Part shown: positions 24,686-32,405 of the stretch, one piece after another | How the letters are laid out: each line of letters starts with the position of its first letter | How positions within the stretch are numbered: the first letter of the stretch is position 1 | NCBI GenBank assembly: GCA_045591315.1 | Contig: JAZNSN010000020.1 | Location: 1 to 32,568 of the forward strand | Origin: HGM04593 sp045591315 | Lineage (GTDB): Bacteria > Bacteroidota > Bacteroidia > Bacteroidales > Bacteroidaceae | Direction of reading: 5' to 3' | DNA length: 32,568 nt | Translations under genes and position numbers: made by a program | The notes under the pieces: generated by a model | Told to the model about the DNA's origin: nothing | Databases searched by the model: none | What the model saw: only the letters and a program-made list of their open reading frames with translations

Positions 24686-25924
24686 ATGAAGATTGCAGTT
24701 GCCGGAACCGGATATGTAGGCTTGAGCATAGCGACACTGCTGGCTCAGCACAACAGAGTAACAGCCGTTGACATTGTCCCCTCGAAAGTGGAGATGATAA
24801 ACAGGCGCGTATCCCCTATCCAGGACGATTACATAGAGAAATATTTTGCCGAGCGTGAGCTAGACCTGACAGCGACACTCGATGCTGAGGCTGCATACAG
24901 CGATGCCGATTTCGTTGTCATAGCCACCCCTACCAACTACAATAGAGTAAAGGATTTCTTCGACACATCTGCTGTAGAAGATGTAATAAAACTGGTAAAG
25001 CAGTATAACCCCAATGCAATCATGGTTATAAAGAGCACCATTCCTGTAGGCTTCACTGCTGCCATAAGAGAGAAACTCCAGACAGGGAACGTTCTATTCT
25101 CGCCGGAATTCCTTCGCGAGAGCAAGGCACTATATGACAACCTTTACCCTAGCCGCATCATTGTCGGACGCCCCGAAAACGACACCCACCTTGACAATGC
25201 AGCCCGCACATTTGCATCACTACTCCAGCAAGGCGCAGAAAAGGAAGACATCCCGACACTCATCATGGGGCTTACTGAAGCCGAGGCAGTAAAGCTGTTC
25301 GCCAACACCTACCTTGCCCTACGCGTAAGCTACTTCAATGAACTTGACACATACTCCGAGATGAAAGGTCTAAGTTCCCAGGAAATCATCAGCGGTGTAT
25401 GTCTCGACCCACGCATCGGCAACCACTACAACAACCCCTCTTTCGGTTACGGCGGCTACTGCCTGCCGAAGGACACCAAGCAGTTGCTTGCCAACTATCG
25501 CGATGTTCCGCAGAACATGATGAGCGCAATTGTAGAAAGCAACCGCACACGTAAGGATTTCATTGCCGACCAGGTTCTCAACAAGGCCGGCTACTACGAC
25601 TACTACAGCTGCGGAGACTACCATGCAGGCAACGAGCGTGAATGCACAATCGGTGTCTATCGTCTTACCATGAAGACCAACAGCGACAATTTTCGCCAGT
25701 CATCGATACAAGGAGTGATGAAACGAATCAAGGCAAAAGGAGCAGAGGTCATCATCTACGAACCGACACTTGAGAACGGCAGTACATTCTTCGGCAGCCG
25801 TGTGGTAAACAATTTGGAAGAGTTCAAAAAGGCATCGCATGCTATCATAGCCAACCGCTACGACAGTATTCTTGACGATGTTAAGGAAAAAGTATATACC
25901 CGCGACATATTCCGCCGCGACTGA
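24686..25924 (+). CDS. ugd: UDP-glucose 6-dehydrogenase
   Basis: 412 residues. It oxidises UDP-glucose to UDP-glucuronate with two NAD. NAD-binding GTGYVGLSIA (7-16), the middle domain K203 in AVKLFANTYLALRVSYFNEL, and the catalytic cysteine C259 in FGYGGYCLPKDT are all present. The ATG at 24686 is chosen although the frame is open 91 codons further: the conserved Rossmann strand starts here and the promoter lies at 24604-24635, inside the rejected extension. The sequence fits the shorter Ugd subclass, but no close sub-assignment (e.g. UDP-mannose or UDP-GlcNAc dehydrogenase) can be excluded by eye. Confidence 0.92.
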   Translation: MKIAVAGTGYVGLSIATLLAQHNRVTAVDIVPSKVEMINRRVSPIQDDYIEKYFAERELDLTATLDAEAAYSDADFVVIATPTNYNRVKDFFDTSAVEDVIKLVKQYNPNAIMVIKSTIPVGFTAAIREKLQTGNVLFSPEFLRESKALYDNLYPSRIIVGRPENDTHLDNAARTFASLLQQGAEKEDIPTLIMGLTEAEAVKLFANTYLALRVSYFNELDTYSEMKGLSSQEIISGVCLDPRIGNHYNNPSFGYGGYCLPKDTKQLLANYRDVPQNMMSAIVESNRTRKDFIADQVLNKAGYYDYYSCGDYHAGNERECTIGVYRLTMKTNSDNFRQSSIQGVMKRIKAKGAEVIIYEPTLENGSTFFGSRVVNNLEEFKKASHAIIANRYDSILDDVKEKVYTRDIFRRD

Positions 25925-25935
25925 CAAGCATTGAC

Positions 25936-27282
25936 ATGAAAAAAGTAATCACCTACGGAACCTACGACCTATTGCACCAGGGACACATAAATCTTCTGCG
26001 CCGCGCTAAAGAACTTGGCGACTACCTCATTGTAGGAGTAACCAACGACAACTTTGACCGTGAACGAGGCAAACTGAACGTATGCAACAATGTGCTTGAA
26101 CGCGTAGAGGCTGTAAAAGCCACAGGACTTGCCGACCAGATAATCATTGAAGACTATTTCGGGCAGAAGATTGACGACATACAAAAATACGATGTTGATA
26201 TTTTTGCCATCGGCAGCGACTGGAAAGGGAAATTCGATTACCTGAACGAATATTGCAAGGTAGTATATCTACCGCGCACCGAAGGCATATCATCTACAAT
26301 GCTACGCGAAGAGCAGCAGGCAGCAACAAAAGTCGGTATTGTCGGATGCGGAAGCATCGCAAGACGTTTTGTCCCGGAAGCAGATTTTGTTAACGGTATT
26401 GAGATAATAGGCGCATACGACAGTGACCACAACAACCTTAAAGATTACATTTCGTTGCACAACTTGCCTAATGCATACAATTCATTCAATGAGTTGCTCG
26501 CAGATGTAAATGCTGTTTACATAGCCACTCCGCACCTCAGCCATTACGAATACTGCAAACAGGCACTGCTTGCAAAGAAGCACGTATTGTGCGAGATACC
26601 CCTCGTACTTGAGGAAGAGCAAGCCTCAGAGCTTTATGCTCTGGCAGAAACGCAGGGAGTCGTTCTAATGGAAGCGCACAAGACTGCGCACTGCCCGGCG
26701 TTCAACCATCTTATCGTAATGATAAAGAGTGGAGTTATAGGTGAAGTCGTGGACATCGAGGCTTCACTCTCACGACTGTTGCCCGATAAAGAACGTCGCG
26801 AGTTCGACCACACACAGGCCGGCGGTTCAATGTACGAGTCGGGAGTTTACCCATTGCTGCCGATATTCAGGCTGTTGGGAACCGAATACAAGAACCTCAA
26901 CATTTATTCCCGAATGGAAAACGGAATAGATATATACACAAAGGGAGTACTCCGATACCCCACAGCCGTATGTTCTTTCAAGTTGGGCTTGGGGGTGAAA
27001 ACCGAAGGCAACCTTGTCATTTCGGGCACAAAAGGATATGCCTATGTTCCGGCACCATGGTGGAAGACCGACTATTTTGAATTGCGCTACGAAGACCAGA
27101 ACTTGAACAAGAAATTTTTCTACAAATGGGACGGCGAAGGTTTGCGTTATGAGATACAGGAATGGATGTCGTGCATCATAAACAAACGTTTCAGCAGCGC
27201 GCGCCTAAGAAGAAGAGAAAGTATTGCTATGGCAAAGATAATGCAACAGTTTACAGAACGTAAAAACTTCATGGAGATATGA
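25936..27282 (+). CDS. Fusion: TagD-like cytidylyltransferase + Gfo/Idh/MocA oxidoreductase
   Basis: 448 residues. Residues 1-~126 are a glycerol-3-phosphate-type cytidylyltransferase: GTYDLLHQGH with HxGH at 14-17 and the ISSTMLR end motif at 118-124. From ~131 a Rossmann domain follows (VGIVGCGSIARR, 133-144), then Gfo/Idh features: YIATPH (195-200), ALLAKKHVLCE (210-220) and the C-terminal alpha/beta domain. The usual EKP motif reads EIP here (I221 for lysine). A plausible role is to make a polyol-phosphate and activate it with CTP, analogous to TarJ/TarI, but the substrate is not known. It starts 11 nt after ugd and overlaps the SDR gene by 4 nt. Confidence 0.85.
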   Translation: MKKVITYGTYDLLHQGHINLLRRAKELGDYLIVGVTNDNFDRERGKLNVCNNVLERVEAVKATGLADQIIIEDYFGQKIDDIQKYDVDIFAIGSDWKGKFDYLNEYCKVVYLPRTEGISSTMLREEQQAATKVGIVGCGSIARRFVPEADFVNGIEIIGAYDSDHNNLKDYISLHNLPNAYNSFNELLADVNAVYIATPHLSHYEYCKQALLAKKHVLCEIPLVLEEEQASELYALAETQGVVLMEAHKTAHCPAFNHLIVMIKSGVIGEVVDIEASLSRLLPDKERREFDHTQAGGSMYESGVYPLLPIFRLLGTEYKNLNIYSRMENGIDIYTKGVLRYPTAVCSFKLGLGVKTEGNLVISGTKGYAYVPAPWWKTDYFELRYEDQNLNKKFFYKWDGEGLRYEIQEWMSCIINKRFSSARLRRRESIAMAKIMQQFTERKNFMEI

Positions 27283-28013
27283 AAAGAGCATTAGTAGTCG
27301 GGGGAGCCAACGGCATTGGGCTTTCTATAGCCACAGAACTGGCCAAACGAAGTGAGTGCGAGAAAGTATATATCGTGGACAAAGCAATTCTTGACAAAGC
27401 ACATGACAATGCAAAGTTCGAATACTGCCAATTCGACTTGACAAGCAACGATTACTCCTTTTTCAGCAGATTCACCGACATCGACACACTCATGGTAACT
27501 GCAGGATTCGGACGTCTTGCCCTATTTAAAGACATTGACGAGCAACATATCATCAACTCCATGAACGTGAACAGCACTGCTGTCATGCGCATAGTTCACC
27601 ATTTCTACGAGAAGATACAAGCAAGCACAGACTTCTATTGCGGCATAATGGTAAGCATTGCAGGATTCATGTCATCACCATTTTTCTCAGTATATGGTGC
27701 AAGCAAGGCAGCTCTGAAAATATTCATAGAAAGCATCAATGTCGAGTTGGAGAAAAGCGGAACAAGCAATCGCATACTCAATGTATCGCCCGGCTCAATT
27801 AAAGGCACCAGTTTCAATAATGGCAAGACAGACCTGACACAGACCGAAGCCCTGGCAAAAGATATTATCAGCCATCTTGAAACAAAGGACGACTTATTCA
27901 TACCGCAATACGAAGAAGTGTTCAGGCACGTACTGGAACGCTATCAGGCCGATTTCCGCGAAGAAGGGAGACACAGCTACGAATACAAGTTAAATAGCGG
28001 AAGAATAAAATAA
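27279..28013 (+). CDS. Short-chain dehydrogenase/reductase
   Basis: 244 residues, classical SDR: cofactor-binding GGANGIG at 8-14, NADP/NAD acidic strand end (IVD), catalytic S126 and YGASK with Y139 and K143. SPGSIKG follows as the usual post-catalytic motif. Start overlaps the fusion gene (ATGA), so it is made together with the cytidylyltransferase/oxidoreductase; reduction of a keto-sugar phosphate or CDP-keto-polyol is a reasonable inference, but the sequence does not show the substrate. Confidence 0.88.
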   Translation: MKRALVVGGANGIGLSIATELAKRSECEKVYIVDKAILDKAHDNAKFEYCQFDLTSNDYSFFSRFTDIDTLMVTAGFGRLALFKDIDEQHIINSMNVNSTAVMRIVHHFYEKIQASTDFYCGIMVSIAGFMSSPFFSVYGASKAALKIFIESINVELEKSGTSNRILNVSPGSIKGTSFNNGKTDLTQTEALAKDIISHLETKDDLFIPQYEEVFRHVLERYQADFREEGRHSYEYKLNSGRIK

Positions 28014-28076
28014 GAGATTCCTTTTCACACAAAAATTTTCAGACATCAGGTTAATCTGTACAACGGTTGACACCAC

Positions 28077-29189
28077 ATGAAGATATCTCATGCCATATTG
28101 TCCTTGATATTCAGGCTGATTCCAAAATCGAGCAGGATACTTGTATATTCAAGTTTCCCCGATTATTCCGACAACTCATATGCTATGTATGATTACCTCA
28201 ACAGGAACAGAAAAGGCAAGTACAAGCATGTATGGATATACTCCGACAAAGATTCTGCCGCAAAGCACACCGCAGTAAAGGGATTTTACAAATACACATT
28301 AAAGGCCTTCTACTATTTTTCAAGGGCCAAATATGTTTTCACGACTCATGGCATATATCTGTTCCTTAATCCAAAGCACGACAACAAGATTGTCAACATG
28401 TGGCATGGCATGCCGTTGAAGAAGATTGGATGCATGGATTCCAAAAGCAATGAGGGCAACCATAGCGCAGCCGGATATATGGTTGCCACAAGCAGCTTTT
28501 TCAGGAATATCATGGCACAGTCGTTCAAGAATATGGAGATCGACCGTGTTCTGTTGGTCGGGCAGCCAAGAAACGACCAGATGTTTGAAGATACAGAATT
28601 CTTCAAGAACAGAAACATCGACCCCAAGAAGTACAACTCCATCGGAGTGTGGTTGCCTACATACAGGCAGTCAATCATTGGAGACATACGCGAAGACGGA
28701 ATATACAACAGGAACGGTATTTCATTCCTCACCATGAACGAACTGCACAGGCTCGACAGTTTCCTGCAGGAGACATCATCCTTGCTCATAGTCAAGATAC
28801 ACCCGATGGATGCCCTGCAGCTTGTTGACTTCGATAATTTCAAGAACCTTCTTATTATCAAGCCTGAGGATTTCCAGGAACAGCTCTACCCTCTTTTGGG
28901 AGCAAGCGACTACCTCCTCACCGACTACAGTTCCGTCTGGATAGACTATTGCATACTAAAGCGTCCTATAGGCTTTGTAATGAACGATATAAAAGAGTAT
29001 AAGAGCTCACGAGGATTGACGATTGAAGAACTTGACAATAAGCTCCCTGGCACAATAATAGACACATACGAGAAACTCACGGCATTTATAGGACAACCTC
29101 CGGAGTTTGATGACAGGAACTCAGAGCTATACAACAAATACAACGACAACAAGGCTTCGGAACGCCTTGCCGACATATTAGGATTATAG
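28077..29189 (+). CDS. CDP-glycerol glycerophosphotransferase-like enzyme (TagF/TagB family)
   Basis: 370 residues, matching the catalytic domain of the family without the extra N-terminal region of TagF. Motifs: WHG (109-111, with H110), PTYR (194-197), KIHP with H242, and TDYSS (282-286), which correspond to the acceptor and CDP-binding residues of polyol-phosphate transferases. A short hydrophobic/basic N-terminus may attach it to the membrane. It should transfer a glycerol-, ribitol- or other polyol-phosphate unit from the CDP-activated donor to a lipid-linked glycan. It lies 63 nt after the SDR gene, with no promoter match in between. Confidence 0.9.
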   Translation: MKISHAILSLIFRLIPKSSRILVYSSFPDYSDNSYAMYDYLNRNRKGKYKHVWIYSDKDSAAKHTAVKGFYKYTLKAFYYFSRAKYVFTTHGIYLFLNPKHDNKIVNMWHGMPLKKIGCMDSKSNEGNHSAAGYMVATSSFFRNIMAQSFKNMEIDRVLLVGQPRNDQMFEDTEFFKNRNIDPKKYNSIGVWLPTYRQSIIGDIREDGIYNRNGISFLTMNELHRLDSFLQETSSLLIVKIHPMDALQLVDFDNFKNLLIIKPEDFQEQLYPLLGASDYLLTDYSSVWIDYCILKRPIGFVMNDIKEYKSSRGLTIEELDNKLPGTIIDTYEKLTAFIGQPPEFDDRNSELYNKYNDNKASERLADILGL

Positions 29190-29238
29190 AAACCATACAT
29201 TCAATAACATAAGAAAGAAATTTACAAATTCAGACAAT

Positions 29239-30375
29239 ATGGCAAAGAAAGTTTTTGTATCGGGATGCTACGACATGCTCCATTCGGGACATGTAGCATT
29301 CTTCAAGGAGGCAGCCACACATGGCGACCTCTATGTAGGCATCGGTTCAGACGCAACCATACGCGAACTCAAGGACCGCAAGACCATCAACACCGAACGT
29401 GAACGCTTATACATGGTAAAGGCAATCCGTTATGTAAAGGACGCCTTTGTAAACAGCGGCAGCGGCATGCTCGACTTCGAAGAAGATGTAAAACGCTTGA
29501 AACCGGACATCTTCTTTGTAAACAGCGACGGTTACACTCCAGGCAAGAAACGTTTCTGCGAAGAGAACGGCATCGAGCTGGTTGTCAGCACACGCATCCC
29601 CGAAGCCGGGCTGCCCACACGCTCCACGACAGCCCTTCGCCAGGAGTGCAACATACCCTACCGTGTTGACCTTGCCGGCGGATGGCTCGACCAGCCATAC
29701 GTAAGCAAGCACCATGCAGGCCCGGTACTCACCATAAGCATCGAACCCGACTACGACTTCAACAACCGCGGAGGCATGAGCACATCATCGCGCAAGGCAG
29801 CAATAGAGATGTGGCATGTAGATATACCCGAAGGCGACCGCGAAACACTTGCCAAAATGGTATTCCGCTACGAGAACCCTCCCGGAAGCCCGTATATCAG
29901 CGGTTCTCAGGACGCTATAGGCATAGTAATGCCATGCCTCAACCGGCTCAACTACAACGGAGGCTACTGGCCCGAAAGCATTGAAACAGTAAAGGAGGGA
30001 GCCATACTCGACTTTATAGAGAAAAACCTTTGGCTCATACCTCTTGCTCCGCGTGACGGCAATTACGACGTACTTGCCGACACCCACATCGACGAAGCCG
30101 GAGCGCGTGCCCTCGCAAATGCTGCCGACGACTGCTGGAAAGCAATCAACGCACAGGACATTGATGCCTGGGGCAAGGCATGTACCGAAAGCTTCGAAGC
30201 ACAGACAGCCATGTTCCCAAACATGATTTCTCCGCATGTACAGAAGGCCATCGACGAGTACAAAGACCATATAAAAGGCTACAAGATTACCGGTGCCGGC
30301 GGTGGCGGATATCTTGTTATTGTAAACGACACCCCCATTAAGAATGCAATACAGATAAGGATCAGAAGAAACTGA
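29239..30375 (+). CDS. Fusion: cytidylyltransferase + GHMP-type kinase
   Basis: 378 residues. Residues 1-~135 are a cytidylyltransferase (GCYDMLHSGH, HxGH at 15-18; RSTT at 128-131). From ~139 a GHMP kinase-like domain follows: YRVDLAGGWLDQPY (141-154; similar to the sugar-kinase N-motif), a glycine/serine loop PPGSPYISGSQDAIG (214-228) in the place of the usual P-loop, and the C-terminal GAGGGGY (352-358) motif 3. One polypeptide could phosphorylate a sugar and couple it to CMP, but the sugar is unknown and the loop is not the canonical GLGSS. 49 nt after the transferase gene. Confidence 0.85.
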   Translation: MAKKVFVSGCYDMLHSGHVAFFKEAATHGDLYVGIGSDATIRELKDRKTINTERERLYMVKAIRYVKDAFVNSGSGMLDFEEDVKRLKPDIFFVNSDGYTPGKKRFCEENGIELVVSTRIPEAGLPTRSTTALRQECNIPYRVDLAGGWLDQPYVSKHHAGPVLTISIEPDYDFNNRGGMSTSSRKAAIEMWHVDIPEGDRETLAKMVFRYENPPGSPYISGSQDAIGIVMPCLNRLNYNGGYWPESIETVKEGAILDFIEKNLWLIPLAPRDGNYDVLADTHIDEAGARALANAADDCWKAINAQDIDAWGKACTESFEAQTAMFPNMISPHVQKAIDEYKDHIKGYKITGAGGGGYLVIVNDTPIKNAIQIRIRRN

Positions 30376-30393
30376 TTATCAAAACAACCGACA

Positions 30394-31509
30394 ATGCAAA
30401 CAGACAACACATCACGTGCAGAAGAACGCTCCGTTACGGAGCTGTTCTTCTCGCTCATAAGGTGCGGGATAGGCAATGAAAAAGCATTGCCCTATACCCC
30501 CATGCCCGAACAATGGCATGAGCTGTTCGACATTGCCAAGAAGCAGACCCTTGCAGGAATAGCCTTTGCCGGCATAAAGGAGTTGCCGCAGGAGCAACGA
30601 CCGCCCAAAGAGATACTCCTGCAATGGTTTCAGCTAAGCAACATAATACAGAAGAAGAACGCCGACCTTAACAGGAAGAGCGTGTTTGTAGCCAAGAAGT
30701 TCCTCCACGACGGATTCCGCAACTGCATTCTTAAGGGACAAGGAGTTGCGCAACTCTATCCCGACCCCACCCTGCGCACCCCCGGAGATATAGATATATG
30801 GCTCGAAGGCGGTTGCAAAAAAGCCCTCGCTTACGTCAGGAAGCATATCAAGGATTGCACTCCTACATACCACCACGTTGATTTCCCAATCACACCCGGC
30901 CTGGACATTGAGATACACTACAGGCCCACATGGATGTACAACCCATTCGCCGACAAATGCATGCAAGCATATTTCGACGGCCAAGCAGACGAACAATTCT
31001 GCAACACCGTACATACACCGGATGGCAATTTCAATGCACCCACCGTAGCGTTCAACAGAATATATATGCTGCTGCACATATACCGCCACCTCTTTTTTGA
31101 AGGCATAGGCATGCGCCAGCTTCTCGACTATTATTTTGTAATGAAGCAAGGAATGACAGACAATGAAAAACAGCAGTACAGAAACACAACCAGAGAATTC
31201 GGAATTGAAAGATTCTCAGGAGCTGTTATGTATGTCATGCAACGCATGTTCCACCTCGATTGCAGCCAAATGCCCGTTGAGCCTAACACAAGGCACGGCA
31301 AATTCCTTTTACGCGAGGTTATGCTTGCCGGCAACTTCGGGAAGCACGACACACGATACATTCAGAACGGAGGCATATTACCAAAGCTATTCAACAATAC
31401 CCGGCGGTTGCTCACTCTTATGTGGTACTACCCCAAGGAAGCGTTGTGGATTCCATATTTCAAGACATGGCACTGCTTCTGGCAGTTCCGGAATCGAAAA
31501 AAGCTGTAG
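30394..31509 (+). CDS. Nucleotidyltransferase-family (Nucleotidyltransf_5-like) protein
   Basis: 371 residues. Residues 114-136 hold the key pattern KGQGVAQLYPDPTLRTPGD then IDIW, with D132 and D134 as the metal-binding pair of the pol-beta-like fold; H-x-H type residues near 178-200 (HVDFPI...DIEIHYRP) give the third acidic strand. The N- and C-terminal thirds are helical and rich in aromatic residues. This family occurs in capsule and glycan clusters and its chemistry is unproven. It starts 18 nt after the kinase fusion and ends the cluster. Confidence 0.82.
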   Translation: MQTDNTSRAEERSVTELFFSLIRCGIGNEKALPYTPMPEQWHELFDIAKKQTLAGIAFAGIKELPQEQRPPKEILLQWFQLSNIIQKKNADLNRKSVFVAKKFLHDGFRNCILKGQGVAQLYPDPTLRTPGDIDIWLEGGCKKALAYVRKHIKDCTPTYHHVDFPITPGLDIEIHYRPTWMYNPFADKCMQAYFDGQADEQFCNTVHTPDGNFNAPTVAFNRIYMLLHIYRHLFFEGIGMRQLLDYYFVMKQGMTDNEKQQYRNTTREFGIERFSGAVMYVMQRMFHLDCSQMPVEPNTRHGKFLLREVMLAGNFGKHDTRYIQNGGILPKLFNNTRRLLTLMWYYPKEALWIPYFKTWHCFWQFRNRKKL

Positions 31510-31822
31510 AAATTCTAATGCAGTTAAAAACTTCAAGGCCATAGTATCAGGTCAATTTCATATGTGCCTTAAGGCCACTAAAGATCTCATAAGTCTTATC
31601 CAAAGAGTATAATGGCTTTTCACGAATATTTAATTCCTATAGAAAAACATTGCTCAAAAATTGTTCTATATACAAACAATTTAATAGATTTGCTCCAGCT
31701 AAAGCAATTAGGAAGTTCAAAAACCGAGCAGGACTAATCGCAACGCACAAAAAAGCAGAAAAAGGAGCATTGTCTATCATAGCGATAAGCAACAGCTACA
31801 CAGTCCATAAATAACGAGTTCT
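31510..31822. other. Intergenic region after the glycan cluster
   Basis: About 310 nt, AT-rich. It holds a GCCTTAAGGC palindrome near 31566-31575 and the small ORF listed separately. No hairpin with a T-tract follows the cluster, and no full TAnnTTTG element was found before the 94-residue gene. No RNA gene is recognisable. Confidence 0.4.
31612..31737 (+). CDS. Possible 41-residue small protein
   Basis: ATG at 31612 and TAA at 31735-31737 enclose a frame with a helical, hydrophobic N-terminal half (MAFHEYLIPIEKHC, then IVLYTNNLIDLLQLKQL) and a polar tail. No ribosome site or promoter is evident and codon use is more AT-rich than neighbouring genes. I do not recognise it; it could be a chance frame or a fragment of a decayed gene. 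Confidence 0.25.
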   Translation: MAFHEYLIPIEKHCSKIVLYTNNLIDLLQLKQLGSSKTEQD

Positions 31823-32107
31823 ATGGATAAAGACGAAATAGAGAGAATAAAGAATAGACTGTCCGACCCAGATGTCATAGCAGAAATATTCCTCGGAGCA
31901 GCCAAGGCACTAACCTACACCGACGAAGAAATCCGTGCAGTTCTCAACGAGGAAGAAGCACAAGAGTTCATCGACCTCCGTAACGAGTTTATTGCCAACT
32001 ACGGCAAAAAACCGCCCCGTTATTGCAGTGATTCGACATTCGACACACAAATAGCAGCAGAGGACGAGCCATTCCCTTACGACATCACCCCCGAAGCAGA
32101 ATGTTGA
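31823..32107 (+). CDS. Small hypothetical protein
   Basis: 94 residues, acidic (about one residue in four is D or E), no membrane segment or signal peptide. The N-terminal 60 residues look helical (EIERIKNRLSDPDVIAEIFL...LTYTDEEIRAVLNEEEAQEFIDLRNEF); the C-terminal third is proline/aspartate-rich. I do not recognise a family. It has its own ATG and stands between two unexplained intergenic stretches, 120 nt before a terminator. Confidence 0.6.
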   Translation: MDKDEIERIKNRLSDPDVIAEIFLGAAKALTYTDEEIRAVLNEEEAQEFIDLRNEFIANYGKKPPRYCSDSTFDTQIAAEDEPFPYDITPEAEC

Positions 32108-32165
32108 GAAAACCAAAGCTAAAAGCATTTCAAGCAATAAAACAAAGCATAAATTGCAAAAACAG

Positions 32166-32196
32166 TTGCAAAGCAAGAACCGTAAGCATATCTTTG
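32166..32196 (+). promoter_or_regulatory. Promoter of a short transcript
   Basis: TTG at 32166-32168, 20 nt, then TATCTTTG at 32189-32196, matching the Bacteroidales consensus. A transcript would begin near 32203, only about 24 nt before the terminator hairpin, with no normal-sized gene between. Confidence 0.65.
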
Positions 32197-32202
32197 CACA
32201 AG

Positions 32203-32270
32203 GCACAACTACACAAATAATGCCACGCCCGTCTATGTTATGGCCAATGACCGCATAGACGGGCATTTTT
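32203..32270 (+). ncRNA. Candidate short RNA or leader-peptide transcript
   Basis: The segment runs from the expected start of the promoter at 32166-32196 to the terminator, about 68 nt. It holds a 12-codon ORF (ATG 32220, TAG 32256; MPRPSMLWPMTA) whose end lies inside the terminator stem. It may be a small RNA, an attenuator-like leader for the downstream sigma gene, or simply a promoter/terminator coincidence; the 94-residue gene upstream could also use the terminator. Confidence 0.35.
32227..32270 (+). terminator. Rho-independent terminator
   Basis: A perfect 11-bp stem (gcccgtctatg at 32227-32237 with catagacgggc at 32254-32264) closes on a 16-nt loop and is followed by A and T5. It ends transcription from the 94-residue gene and/or the short transcript. 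Confidence 0.88.
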
Positions 32271-32353
32271 ATACAACACTTGACAGTATGTTGCCGGCAT
32301 TGCCGAAGTTTCTTTAAAACACTAAACAATATTCCGCCAAAACCGGATTTCAC

Positions 32354-32385
32354 TTGCAAAAGCGGTACCACGAACTATATATTTG
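32354..32385 (+). promoter_or_regulatory. Promoter of the downstream sigma-like gene
   Basis: TTG at 32354-32356, 21 nt, then TATATTTG at 32378-32385, a full -7 match. The start would fall near 32392, about 14 nt before the ATG. It means this gene does not need read-through from upstream. Confidence 0.6.
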
Positions 32386-32405
32386 CCGGTAAAAAAGCAA
32401 GAACC

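Noticed and set aside
31163..31612. 149-residue plus-strand frame inside the nucleotidyltransferase gene
   Set aside because: It is a shifted frame of the 30394-31509 gene, with no motif and no start signal; the Nucleotidyltransf_5 frame is intact.
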